From CAMFKD01 sp964436955 (GTDB taxonomy: Bacteria; Chlamydiota; Chlamydiia; Chlamydiales; JAJFMA01), in contig CAYTFC010000069.1 of assembly GCA_964436955.1 (NCBI GenBank), positions 1 through 16,535 on the forward strand: DNA of 16,535 nucleotides, written 5' to 3'. Shown in pieces: positions 8,150 through 16,367 of the stretch. The notes beneath the pieces are model-generated. The model had not been told where the DNA came from and did no database searches. It was given only the letters and a program-made list of their open reading frames with translations. The translations under genes and the position numbers were made by a program. The first letter of the stretch is position 1. Each line of letters begins with the position of its first letter.

Positions 8150-9376
8150 ATGTCTGAAATAGACATGAAAGGCTACGATGCAGGGTTTTCAAGTCTCGGT
8201 GCCGATGTTGCAGCAAAACTTGGACAAGGTGCCGATGAGGTCTATGCGCGCCTCAGAGAAGATGATCATCATGATGTGATCACGAAAAGTAATGAGCAAA
8301 CAAAACCCGAAAATGTAGCCGGTTTTATCAATCCAGCGGTGCCCCTTTTAGCCCCACCTCAAATCAATGCAGCAGATATCTCGGGGTTAGATCAGGCGAA
8401 AACCGCCGCAATCTCCAGTGCACACTCATCTCATTCCACTGCCGCTAGCGGATCATCTTTTTCGCTGCAAGCAAATGACCAGTTGGAAGGTACGATGAGG
8501 GGAGTATTGGATAGTTGGCAAGAATCCACAGCCAAATACGTAAAAGCGTCTAAAGAACACAATGAGGAAAGCAAAGTTCAGCAAGAGAAGCTTGATTCTC
8601 AACGTTGGGTGCAAGATGTGTACAATTTGGGTCAAGTTCAAGCACCTCATAGCACAGCAGCCTCGGCTGTAATGGCAGCTGGTTTGACTGGCGTTATGGC
8701 CGGTAATAAAATCGATCCCTCTGATCCGCAGCATCTTGTATTTAATGCTAATCAAAACGGAATACAGGCTGCCACGCCAATGATTCCTAGCGATATGCGT
8801 GCGGAACTGGGTTTATTAGGAGCCTTGTTAATGACACCAGCCGGTTTTCAAGCAACAGCGCTTACCATCGGCAAGAGTGAGCAGACTCAGGGGCAGCAAG
8901 TGAGCAAGGATTTTGCGCATAACTACGGCGATCGCATGCTGAATATGGTGAATGACAAGGGTTTTACGGGATGGTTGCAAACAATCATACAGGCTAAAGC
9001 TCCTGGCGATAGTCCTGTAAGTAAGGAACAGCTGGGCGAATGGACAGCTGGATTTAAACTTGGCATGCTAATGTCTGCTTATGCGGTAGATTATAAAGCC
9101 CAATACGGCGGAGTGAGCGGAAAGGAAGTACTAGGTGAAATGAAGAATCTTTCTTTATTGGATGCCGGAGCAAGGGCTCCTTTATTGGATGCTATAAGAC
9201 AACAATATGCGGCGCTTTCACCAGGTATGCAAAAGCTTGTGGAGGAACGTTTAGGAAATTGGCTGGACTCTAGTCCTAAACTAGATGCGTTGATGGATCC
9301 CATAAAAATTTATTCAGCTTTAAGTGCGGAGGGCCAAGCCACCCAACAAGCGCGCGGAACCCATACGCCTATCTAA
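8150..9376 (+). CDS. Hypothetical 408-residue protein downstream of the phosphatase
   Basis: I do not recognise this family. The start is secure: GGAGG at 8140-8144 lies 5 bases before the ATG. Residues 80-110 are a low-complexity S/A/T/H-rich stretch (for example SSAHSSHSTAASGSSFS). Residues 115-160 are charged and helical, possibly a short coiled coil. Two hydrophobic alanine/glycine-rich segments lie at 168-185 and 219-240. The second (LGLLGALLMTPAGFQATALTIG) could insert in a membrane, but may equally be a buried helix. The C-terminal half (260-395) looks like a folded helical domain. The protein has no cysteine and no N-terminal signal peptide. Its position directly after the putative effector phosphatase, and the similar promoter, make a second secreted protein, a translocator-like protein or an accessory factor plausible. 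None of these is shown by the sequence. Confidence 0.8.
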   Translation: MSEIDMKGYDAGFSSLGADVAAKLGQGADEVYARLREDDHHDVITKSNEQTKPENVAGFINPAVPLLAPPQINAADISGLDQAKTAAISSAHSSHSTAASGSSFSLQANDQLEGTMRGVLDSWQESTAKYVKASKEHNEESKVQQEKLDSQRWVQDVYNLGQVQAPHSTAASAVMAAGLTGVMAGNKIDPSDPQHLVFNANQNGIQAATPMIPSDMRAELGLLGALLMTPAGFQATALTIGKSEQTQGQQVSKDFAHNYGDRMLNMVNDKGFTGWLQTIIQAKAPGDSPVSKEQLGEWTAGFKLGMLMSAYAVDYKAQYGGVSGKEVLGEMKNLSLLDAGARAPLLDAIRQQYAALSPGMQKLVEERLGNWLDSSPKLDALMDPIKIYSALSAEGQATQQARGTHTPI

Positions 9377-9381
9377 TACTT

Positions 9382-9444
9382 GCCTAGGTAGGCGACGTTA
9401 CTGCCTGGCGACGCCGCAACTGGGGTGGCGCGGTCTGTCCCCAG
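9382..9444. repeat. GC-rich hairpin cluster between two genes
   Basis: This part of the 163-bp spacer is much richer in G+C than its surroundings. It contains the palindrome GCCTAGGTAGGC (9382-9393), the direct repeat GGCGACG (9391-9397 and 9407-9413), and a 6-bp stem with CTGGGG at 9420-9425 pairing with CCCCAG at 9439-9444. It may limit read-through from the 408-residue gene, be a small repeated element, or encode a structured RNA. No T-run follows on the plus strand, so it is not a standard rho-independent terminator. Confidence 0.4.
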
Positions 9445-9539
9445 ATCGCGAAATCTAAAAGTCAATTACTTCCCAAAAAATATTTGATAGGCTACAACGA
9501 AGATAGAATGTCATGCTGTCTCAATGAAAGGAGTGCGGT

Positions 9540-9713
9540 ATGTTGCAACTAGCGCTTACGTTTCTGCTGATCGCTATCGTCGCCGGTATTCTTGGCTTCA
9601 CAGGGATTGCTGCCGGCGCCGTAGAGATAGCAAAAATCTTATTCTTCCTATTCCTAGTACTTTTTATCGTGGCTCTGATCTTCGGGCTGGCTCGTAGAGC
9701 ACCCCCAGTTTAA
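9540..9713 (+). CDS. Small DUF1328-type inner-membrane protein (YtjA-like)
   Basis: This 57-residue ORF starts MLQLALTFLLIAIVAGILGF and continues through GIAAGAVEIAKILFFLFLVLF to end GLARRAPPV. The layout is two hydrophobic helices (about 4-22 and 33-50) with a GFTGIAAGA connection and a basic C-terminus. It matches the DUF1328 family, typified by E. coli YtjA and typically 50-60 residues, whose function is not known. AAAGGAG at 9527-9533 lies 6 bases before the ATG and confirms translation. The stop TAA (9711-9713) overlaps the serS stop on the other strand within TTAA, so its mRNA must run antisense into the serS 3' end unless it terminates at once. No clear -35/-10 pair was found upstream. 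Confidence 0.85.
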   Translation: MLQLALTFLLIAIVAGILGFTGIAAGAVEIAKILFFLFLVLFIVALIFGLARRAPPV

Positions 9714-10993
9714 CCCTTCTTAGCCTCGATCTTATCGATACCGCCTAAAAATGGGCGCAGTACTGCAGGAATATTAACGCTTCCGTCTTCGTTTTGGTTA
9801 TTTTCCAATAGCGATACGAGCAGCCGTGAAGTAGCCAAACCCGATCCGTTTAATGTATAAACGAGTTCCGGTTTGTCTTGTTTGTGGCGATAACGAATAC
9901 GCGAACGTCGTGCTTGATAATCGGTACAATTACTGATTGAGGAAACCTCATAATAGCGATCTTGTCCAGGTAGCCACACCTCGACATCAAGAGTGCGAGC
10001 TGAACCATAAGACATGTCGCCCGTTACCAGTAGCGCGTTACGGTAGTGCAACCCCAGACCTTGCAGGATTTCCTCGGCGCTCGCCACCATCAGGTCAAAC
10101 ATCTTCATGCCATCTTCTGGTTTACAGAAGATGAACATTTCTACTTTATTGAACTGATGCACGCGGATCAACCCACGCTCTCTTTCACCCGCTGCCCCCG
10201 CTTCACGTCTAAAACATGGCGTATAGGCCACATACTTTAACGGTAGGTCTTCTTCGGGAATGATCTCATCTGCATGTAACCCGTTAAGCGGTATTTCTGC
10301 AGTAGGAATCAAAAATAGCGGAAAATCTTCGTCGTCCAACTTGAACTGCTGATTGCGGAACTTTGGCAATTGGCCAGAACCGTATAGAATTTCTTCCCGC
10401 ACCAGGGCTGGGGGCATCCATTGTTCAAAGCCATTTTTGACGTGAATACTGAGCATGTAATTGATGAGCGCCCACTCTAAGCGTGCACCCATGCCGCGAT
10501 ATAGGGGCCATCCACCACCAGTGATCTTAGCCGCTCGTTTGAAATCGAAAAGCTGGAGTGATTCGCCCAATTCCATATGGTGTTTGGGAGTAAAATCCCA
10601 TTCACGTTTGCTTCCCCATTCCTTAACAATGACGTTATCAGCTTTATCCAGCGAAATTTTGATATCATCCATGGGCAGATTTGGAAGTCTAGAAATCTCA
10701 TCATGAAAGCGCGTTTCTAGTTCGTTAACCTGTTGATCTAGCGTATGGATCTCATCGGCGCAGTCACTCATTTCCTTTAGAATATCGGTGACATCCTCGC
10801 CTTTACGCTTCTTTTCGCCAATGCGCTTGGAGCATTCATTGCGTGTTGCTTTGAGGTTTTCCAAGCGAGTTTTGGCTTCACGCAGCTTAGAGTCTAGTTC
10901 GCAGACAAGATCCAAAGAAACAGAAGGCTCTTTGGTCTTAATCTTACGTTCGATTTCGTCTTTTCGATCGCGGATTTCTTTAATGTCTAGCAT
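9710..10993 (-). CDS. serS: Seryl-tRNA synthetase
   Basis: This cytoplasmic class II aminoacyl-tRNA synthetase charges tRNA-Ser (and tRNA-Sec where present). The N-terminus (about 10-105) is the two-helix coiled coil that grips the long variable arm of tRNA-Ser. The catalytic domain shows IPTAE (about 229-233), motif 2 FRREAGAAGERERGLIRVHQF (from about 261) and motif 3 LNGSGLATSR (about 381-390), all with the expected residues. I start it at the ATG at 10993, giving 427 residues beginning MLDIKEIR, because the family starts MLD and AGGG lies just upstream. An in-frame ATG at 11005 would add MQGN but has no Shine-Dalgarno and lies only about 10 bases from the predicted transcription start. The length is normal. 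The promoter is at 11023-11051. The gene order relative to the metal operon resembles that of Chlamydia. Confidence 0.97.
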   Translation of the reverse strand: MLDIKEIRDRKDEIERKIKTKEPSVSLDLVCELDSKLREAKTRLENLKATRNECSKRIGEKKRKGEDVTDILKEMSDCADEIHTLDQQVNELETRFHDEISRLPNLPMDDIKISLDKADNVIVKEWGSKREWDFTPKHHMELGESLQLFDFKRAAKITGGGWPLYRGMGARLEWALINYMLSIHVKNGFEQWMPPALVREEILYGSGQLPKFRNQQFKLDDEDFPLFLIPTAEIPLNGLHADEIIPEEDLPLKYVAYTPCFRREAGAAGERERGLIRVHQFNKVEMFIFCKPEDGMKMFDLMVASAEEILQGLGLHYRNALLVTGDMSYGSARTLDVEVWLPGQDRYYEVSSISNCTDYQARRSRIRYRHKQDKPELVYTLNGSGLATSRLLVSLLENNQNEDGSVNIPAVLRPFLGGIDKIEAKKG

Positions 10994-11022
10994 GTTACCC
11001 TGCATGAATTAATTTAGAGCTA

Positions 11023-11051
11023 ATTATACCGAGCAACACCCTCCTTGTCTA
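11023..11051 (-). promoter_or_regulatory. Sigma70-type promoter of serS
   Basis: On the minus strand, TAGACA (11046-11051) is followed after exactly 17 bp by TATAAT (11023-11028). The predicted transcription start is near 11016, giving a leader of about 22 bases to the ATG at 10993. Its -35 box lies only 6 bp from that of the divergent smc promoter, so RNA polymerase binding at the two may interfere. Confidence 0.65.
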
Positions 11052-11057
11052 GGGTCA

Positions 11058-11086
11058 TTGCGAGGATTGCTGTGTTTAGCTAGAAT
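11058..11086 (+). promoter_or_regulatory. Sigma70-type promoter of smc
   Basis: TTGCGA (11058-11063) and TAGAAT (11081-11086) are separated by 17 bp. The predicted start near 11093 gives a leader of about 25 bases, with GGGAG at 11108-11112 ahead of the ATG. Confidence 0.55.
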
Positions 11087-11118
11087 ACATCCCTTTTTGC
11101 GACTTAAGGGAGCGGTTC

Positions 11119-14100
11119 ATGCGTCTTAAACGGCTCAAAATATATGGTTTTAAGTCATTCGCCGATGCCAGTACCATCGATTTTATTGATGGCATTACGG
11201 CTGTGGTCGGACCTAATGGATGTGGCAAATCAAATATTGCCGACGCTTTTCGGTGGGTTTTAGGTGAGCAGTCCGCTAAATCCCTGCGTGGACGCAGCAT
11301 GCCAGACGTTATTTTTGCGGGCACAACCACCAGAAAGCCGCTTAATTACGCCGAAGCCAGTCTAACTCTTACAGAGGTGAATGGTGCGCTTCCTATCGAC
11401 TACGATGAAGTAACTGTTACACGACGATTGTATCGCAGTGGCGAATCCGAATATTTCATTAATGGCCATCCCGTTCGCTATCGCGAGATCCAAAGTCTAT
11501 TTATGGACTCTGGAATAGGTCGCAGCGCATTTTCGATCTTTGAACAAGGTAAGATCGATCAAGTAATCAATCTTTCTCCGATGGAAAGACGTTCTCTCTT
11601 TGAAGAAGCAGCCGGTATCTTGCGTTTTCTTCAACGCAAACGCGAAGCCCTCAAAAAGCTTGATGAAACCGAGCAAAATATGCAGAGGCTAGAGGATGTC
11701 CAGCGAGAAGTCGTGCGTCAAGTCGAAGTGCTAGGGCGCCAAGCCGAGGAAGCTCGTCACTATCATATTAAAAAAGGTGAGCTGGAAAGCCTACAAGTTG
11801 CGTTATTATGTGCGCGCTGGAAAAACCTCGATCAATCCCTCCGTCAGCTTCATGAAAAGGAAATTGCTAAGCAAGAAGCTGTCAATAGCTCCCAGGTTCT
11901 ATTGGAGCAAAAGCAACTAGAAGCACGACAAATCAAAGAAGCTCTGGTGGTAACCGAGCATCGCTATGGACTACAGCGAGAAGAGATTGTTAAAATTCAG
12001 ACAACGATTGAGCATACGGTAGAGAACCGACGTCGCAATCAGGAGCGTCTGGAAGAAGCCGTGCTATCGCAGATTCGTCGGCAAAAGGAACTCGAAGAAT
12101 TGTTAGCCGCACGAGCAGCCCGCAAGCAAGAAATGGTTAGCTGTGAAGATCGCCTAGAGGGGATTCGAGACCGTCTCGCTTCCACAGCAGAAACGCTTGA
12201 CGGACGGCGCTCTTATTATTCTGCCAACGAAGAGAGAATGAACATTCTCTGGCAGCAGCAGCAGCAAGCTCAGCAAGCTCAGCTAAAGCGCGTTCAATCG
12301 GAAGGCAAAATCGAAGGAGAACTCAATCAATCCGTAGCGCTCTTAGACAGTCATAAAGCACGCATTGAACAGCTGGAACAAGAGCGAGATCATCTTACAT
12401 TACGCCTAGAGGGACTCGTCGAACTCACAGCGCAACGAGAAGAAGCCAAAGAAGTGATTGCTGATCGCTTAGTGTCGGCTACAGAACGTCTAGAAGATAT
12501 CTCTATTGCATTGGATGAAGTACAGGAACGTGTACTGCATCATGATCAGGATTTAACAGGGCTTTCACGACAATTAACAGAATTGGAAGCACGACAAAAA
12601 GTGCTTCAACAATTGCGTGAGGCTGGCGAAGGTCTTGGCAAAGGCACTAAGCGACTGCTGCAAGAATCTAATCGTAATGGAAGCCCGCTCTTTGGCAAGC
12701 TAATTCCCCTTTATGAACAGCTAGAGCCACAAAAAGGCGCAGAATCCCTAGTAGCGACAGCCCTCTCAAATTACAGTGATACCCTTACAGTTGTAACGTT
12801 GACAGATTTGCGGCTGACATTAGATTACGCTATTCGCGAAGGCCTGCAAGGATTTTCAATTTTGAGCCTAGAGCTAGTTGCTCGAACTACTGCCTTGGAT
12901 GATGCCCTTTCCCAGAATTGTCAAGGCCCTGCTAGCGCCGCGGTTTTGGGCGATGTTTTGGTAGAAGACGACCTTTCTCTAGCCATAGAAAGAGCTAAGG
13001 ACCAAAAACACGCCATCATCTGCACCTCAGATGGGCTCATCATTGATACCCATCGTGTCATTTCTAAGGGCGATAGCGCCTCGCGCAGTGTGTTTTTGCG
13101 TGAAGCGGAGCTGCGTGCATTTGAAGAACAGCTAAGCACTCTGCAAGCCAAGCAAAGTCAAATACAACAAGTACGGCAAGAACTGTCCGAGCGTTTAGCC
13201 CTTCTTGAGCAGGAGCAAGCCGAAACAAAAGCCCAATTGCGCCGATGCGAAGTGGAAGCTATGGAAGCAACCTACGCATGGAAGCAAAGCTTCAGCGACC
13301 AAGAGAAAGTAGCAGCCGATCTACAGCGCATTCAGCAGAGCATGCATGCAGTAAAATCTACCATCGACCAATTATCTGCTACCGTCGAACAGCATCGCGC
13401 AGTATTGACGCAGGCCCGTTCAACAGCTTCAGAAGCCGAAGAAAAGCTCATGTTAATTGCTGATGAAGTCGAAGAACTTAAAAACCTCTTAAGAAACGAT
13501 AAGCAGAGCTTGCAAGCCGAACAAACAGCGCATGAGAGGCTTGTGGAAGAAGACATTAAGCTATCACATACGCTTAGCCTGTTAGCCGTAAAAGATCACG
13601 AGTCGCAAATCCAGGAAAAGCGTATTGATAATGATATCAAGCAGGCCAAAGAGCTGCAGGAACGTCATCAAAGTGAAGAAACCGACACAGGCACTAATCT
13701 AGAAGCTGTTCACACGCGACTACAGAGACTATCTGAAGCTCAACAAATCACCGAAAAAGAACTGACTAATAGCAAGCACAAGCTTAATGTCACCGAATCA
13801 GAGATTGAAGCCGAAAGCGGGCGTTTAAGACGTCGCGAGAAGGAAGTGCACGAGCTCGGAATTCAAAAAGCGCACCAAGAAACGCTTTTGGAAGCCTTGG
13901 CAGCAGAGCTACGAGAAACGCATCATTTGGATGTTGAAGTTCAGCGTGCAAGCCTCCCTGCATTGGATCTACCGCTTGATCAAGCCGAACGTACATTACG
14001 AGCGTTGAAGGAAGAAGTCGACAAGTGTGCTAATGTGAACCTAACTTCCATTGAGGAGTTTGAAGCCCAACAAGTGCGTGCAGAAGTACTTGGCAAGCAA

Positions 14101-14640
14101 ATAGAAGATTTGACCACCTCGCGTCATGAGCTGCAGCAGATCATTGCTGAATTGGACGATGAAAGCCGCAGGCTATTTTCCACCACATTTGACGCCATTA
14201 GAACCAAGTTTCGTGAGATCTTTCAAATTCTATTCCGTGGAGGTGAAGCAGACCTCTTTCTGACCGATGAAGGCGATGTCTTGTCAGCGGGTATAGAGAT
14301 AGTGGCAAAACCCCCCGGAAAGCAGATGCGATCCATTCAGCTGATGTCTGGCGGGGAGAAATGCTTAACCGCGTTGGCACTATTATTTGCTTTGTTTGAA
14401 GTGAAGCCTGCGCCATTTTGCCTACTTGATGAAATTGATGCTCCGTTGGATGACAGTAATGTGGATCGTTTTGCCTCAATGTTGAAGCATTTTGTCGACC
14501 GCTGTCAGTTTATCGTCATCACGCACAATAAGTGTACAATGGCTGTTGCAGACGTGCTGGTGGGCGTTTCCATGCAAGAAAAAGGCGTTTCTAAGGTCCT
14601 CACATTTGACTTCGCTAAGCACGCCGTTGGCGTTACCTAA
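11119..14640 (+). CDS. smc: Chromosome segregation/condensation ATPase SMC
   Basis: At 1173 residues this is the usual length of bacterial SMC, the ATP-driven DNA-loop extruder that acts with ScpA/ScpB in chromosome compaction and segregation. The N-terminal head has the start MRLKRLKIYGFKSFA, Walker A GPNGCGKS at 31-38 and a Q-loop region within SGIGRSAFSIFEQGKIDQV. Two long coiled-coil arms flank a hinge at about 500-645, entered through a GEGLGKGTKRLL segment. The C-terminal head has the ABC signature LMSGGEK at 1075-1081 and Walker B FCLLDEIDAPLDD with D1104-E1105. A glutamine run (WQQQQQAQQAQ, from a CAG-rich tract near 12252-12282) sits in the first arm and is harmless to frame. GGGAG at 11108-11112 supports the ATG. 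The gene is intact although an insertion sequence begins 25 bp after its stop. Confidence 0.97.
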   Translation: MRLKRLKIYGFKSFADASTIDFIDGITAVVGPNGCGKSNIADAFRWVLGEQSAKSLRGRSMPDVIFAGTTTRKPLNYAEASLTLTEVNGALPIDYDEVTVTRRLYRSGESEYFINGHPVRYREIQSLFMDSGIGRSAFSIFEQGKIDQVINLSPMERRSLFEEAAGILRFLQRKREALKKLDETEQNMQRLEDVQREVVRQVEVLGRQAEEARHYHIKKGELESLQVALLCARWKNLDQSLRQLHEKEIAKQEAVNSSQVLLEQKQLEARQIKEALVVTEHRYGLQREEIVKIQTTIEHTVENRRRNQERLEEAVLSQIRRQKELEELLAARAARKQEMVSCEDRLEGIRDRLASTAETLDGRRSYYSANEERMNILWQQQQQAQQAQLKRVQSEGKIEGELNQSVALLDSHKARIEQLEQERDHLTLRLEGLVELTAQREEAKEVIADRLVSATERLEDISIALDEVQERVLHHDQDLTGLSRQLTELEARQKVLQQLREAGEGLGKGTKRLLQESNRNGSPLFGKLIPLYEQLEPQKGAESLVATALSNYSDTLTVVTLTDLRLTLDYAIREGLQGFSILSLELVARTTALDDALSQNCQGPASAAVLGDVLVEDDLSLAIERAKDQKHAIICTSDGLIIDTHRVISKGDSASRSVFLREAELRAFEEQLSTLQAKQSQIQQVRQELSERLALLEQEQAETKAQLRRCEVEAMEATYAWKQSFSDQEKVAADLQRIQQSMHAVKSTIDQLSATVEQHRAVLTQARSTASEAEEKLMLIADEVEELKNLLRNDKQSLQAEQTAHERLVEEDIKLSHTLSLLAVKDHESQIQEKRIDNDIKQAKELQERHQSEETDTGTNLEAVHTRLQRLSEAQQITEKELTNSKHKLNVTESEIEAESGRLRRREKEVHELGIQKAHQETLLEALAAELRETHHLDVEVQRASLPALDLPLDQAERTLRALKEEVDKCANVNLTSIEEFEAQQVRAEVLGKQIEDLTTSRHELQQIIAELDDESRRLFSTTFDAIRTKFREIFQILFRGGEADLFLTDEGDVLSAGIEIVAKPPGKQMRSIQLMSGGEKCLTALALLFALFEVKPAPFCLLDEIDAPLDDSNVDRFASMLKHFVDRCQFIVITHNKCTMAVADVLVGVSMQEKGVSKVLTFDFAKHAVGVT

Positions 14641-14665
14641 AGCTGCGATCGCTACAAAATTACTC

Positions 14666-14690
14666 CCTAATTTCCCGAAAATTATACATA
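14666..14690. repeat. Left terminal inverted repeat of the IS
   Basis: It pairs with 16368-16392 at 23 of 25 positions. It includes the last codons and stop of the transposase (TAA, complement at 14682-14684). Read outwards on the minus strand it contains TATAAT. Confidence 0.85.
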
Positions 14691-16241
14691 TGCTTTCGGA
14701 TCAACACCGAAGGCCTCGAAGATTTTTGTTTGCTTCTTGGTTTTCTCAGAGGTTATTTGCCCATAATGGCGTGAGAACTTTACTGTGCTAAGTAGATCAA
14801 GCTCTTCAAGCAAGCCAGACAACGAACCAAGTTTAAACAACTCTTTCTCGTCCATCACTCGCTGAATGTATGAGATGAAGATTAGGGCTATAAACTGCAC
14901 GAAGAGGCGCCCTCTCATATTCTCCGCGAGGTGTACCCTAAGCCGTTTCATATCAAGGCTATTTTTCAGGTTGTCAAAGGCCTTCTCCACTACATCCTTG
15001 TTGCGGTAGACTTTCAGTGCCTCGACAGGATTTTTTATGTCGTTACTGAGAAGAACCAGGTAACCTGCAGCCCTCGTCTGGTACTCTTCAATGGCCTGTT
15101 GATTATATGAGATCTTCTTACCGCGTCTTGGAGTCTCTTTCACAATAAAATACTGCGTATAGTACTGCTGGTTATCCTCTACCAGCTTGCCCTCCCTCAA
15201 TTCTTCTTCCCATTGACTCATACTGTTTAGAAAGGATTCATACTCCGCAACTGCGGCCGAGGCGTTATAGAAGACGTGTACGTAGATCCGTCTATTTTGC
15301 TCCCATTTGGCGAGAGATGAGATGCAAAATAAATTCTGGTCATTGACCTTAATGAAATTTCGATGATCTGTAATTTTACCACGCGCCGATTCCACTTGCA
15401 GCTTAGCGAATTTGCAGCTGAACGGAACAGCGATAGTAAACTTCATGTGTTTGCTGAAGAGAGCATTCACGTTCTTTTGGCTATAAAAACCCTTGTCCAT
15501 GACAAGATGTAGTCGGCCCATGTGAAGAAACGCTGCAGTCTCCAGAAAGTTGTAGAGGATGCTTACGTCCTTTATACTACCAGGTAAACTTTTGTAATAG
15601 ACCGGTAGGCGCGTTTTCTCCCCAAAAAGCATGGCTAGGTTTATCTGGGGAAGCCTTTCTTCATCTCTATTGTATCCATAGCGCACCATGTCATTGAGTT
15701 CCGAATAGGAGGAGACTGAAGTAATATCGTAGGCGAGATACTCCTCCTCTAAACGCTTATCTGCCCACTTCTTAAAGAAACCGAGCTGCTTCTCTTCGGT
15801 AATAAGTGGTAGTAGTTCACTGATGCGGCGGTTATCAATAAATTCATCATGAGGATGTCGATGTGTTTTACTCCAGTGTTCTGCTCTCGACAGTGGCCTT
15901 CCTTCCATAACCTGAAAATACGCTAGGGAAAGAATGAGACGCCAATGCTCTGGGAAGCTCGTTTTGAGTATCGACGACAACTCTAGTTTCTCACAGATGT
16001 GATCTAGCAGAAGAGTAGCACCTATCGTTCTGATTGTGGCAATTGGGGCTTCTGGAGGTGTTGGTGATAACTTGGCAAGTTGAATCCGTTTGGACGGAAT
16101 GAATTCATTATTCTCCGGGTTCAACTTGCCGATGCACACGCGCTTACTGCTCGGTCGCTTCCTTTCTTTGTCCCAGAAAGAATGGCATTCATAGACATAG
16201 GTGACACCGGTTCTCTTATTTTTGAGATGGACTATTGACAT
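14682..16241 (-). CDS. IS1634/IS4-superfamily DDE transposase
   Basis: This 519-residue transposase would cut and join the ends of the surrounding element. The first acidic residue is D172 in AYDITSVSSYSE, the second D249 in HLVMDKGFYS, and the third E419 in VYRNKDVVEKAFDNLKN, a form of the IS4 Y-R-E-K signature. A large insertion between the second aspartate and the glutamate (about 275-405) is rich in beta-type residues, as in this superfamily. The N-terminus (1-60, basic, with HSFWDKERKRPSSKR) is the likely DNA-binding part, as in IS1634/IS1549 relatives. The length is full, with no frameshift or internal stop. A strong promoter lies at 16269-16297, but no convincing Shine-Dalgarno precedes the ATG at 16241, so translation is probably low, as is common for transposases. 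Confidence 0.92.
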   Translation of the reverse strand: MSIVHLKNKRTGVTYVYECHSFWDKERKRPSSKRVCIGKLNPENNEFIPSKRIQLAKLSPTPPEAPIATIRTIGATLLLDHICEKLELSSILKTSFPEHWRLILSLAYFQVMEGRPLSRAEHWSKTHRHPHDEFIDNRRISELLPLITEEKQLGFFKKWADKRLEEEYLAYDITSVSSYSELNDMVRYGYNRDEERLPQINLAMLFGEKTRLPVYYKSLPGSIKDVSILYNFLETAAFLHMGRLHLVMDKGFYSQKNVNALFSKHMKFTIAVPFSCKFAKLQVESARGKITDHRNFIKVNDQNLFCISSLAKWEQNRRIYVHVFYNASAAVAEYESFLNSMSQWEEELREGKLVEDNQQYYTQYFIVKETPRRGKKISYNQQAIEEYQTRAAGYLVLLSNDIKNPVEALKVYRNKDVVEKAFDNLKNSLDMKRLRVHLAENMRGRLFVQFIALIFISYIQRVMDEKELFKLGSLSGLLEELDLLSTVKFSRHYGQITSEKTKKQTKIFEAFGVDPKAYV

Positions 16242-16267
16242 TGTATACCCATTTTAGATATATGAAT

Positions 16268-16280
16268 AATTATACATATG
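16268..16280. repeat. Internal third copy of the IS end sequence over the transposase promoter
   Basis: AATTATACATATG here repeats the inner part of the left terminal repeat (14680-14692, exact for 13 bases, and TTTCG follows in both after at most one extra base). The core AATTATACATA is inverted relative to the right repeat. It covers the transposase -10 box, so transposase bound here could repress its own gene. Confidence 0.65.
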
Positions 16281-16297
16281 TTTCGTATGGACGTCAA
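16269..16297 (-). promoter_or_regulatory. Promoter of the transposase gene
   Basis: On the minus strand TTGACG (16292-16297), a 17-bp spacer and TATAAT (16269-16274) form a near-consensus sigma70-type promoter. The predicted start is near 16262, about 20 bases before the ATG, and the leader lacks a Shine-Dalgarno. Confidence 0.7.
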
Positions 16298-16316
16298 GAG
16301 TAAATTCACCGAAAGT

Positions 16317-16332
16317 CTATCGCTTGCGATAG
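16317..16332. repeat. Perfect hairpin upstream of the transposase promoter
   Basis: CTATCGC and GCGATAG are separated by only TT. The hairpin sits between the right end of the IS and the transposase -35 box. It could be a binding site, or in RNA form it could damp transcription entering the element from outside. No T-run follows it on either strand. Confidence 0.55.
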
Positions 16333-16367
16333 CCTGGGCCGTCCTAACGCGACCTCTATGTAATTCC

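Noticed and set aside
9420..9444. Rho-independent terminator
   Set aside because: The CTGGGG/CCCCAG stem is real, but the loop is 13 nt and no T-run follows on either strand.
10994..11005. ATG at 11005 as the serS start
   Set aside because: It has no Shine-Dalgarno and lies too close to the predicted transcription start; the ATG at 10993 gives the family-typical MLDIKEIR N-terminus.
12252..12282. CAG/CAA tract in smc as a phase-variable microsatellite
   Set aside because: It is a short in-frame glutamine run within coiled coil; the triplet unit cannot cause frameshifts and the repeat is imperfect.
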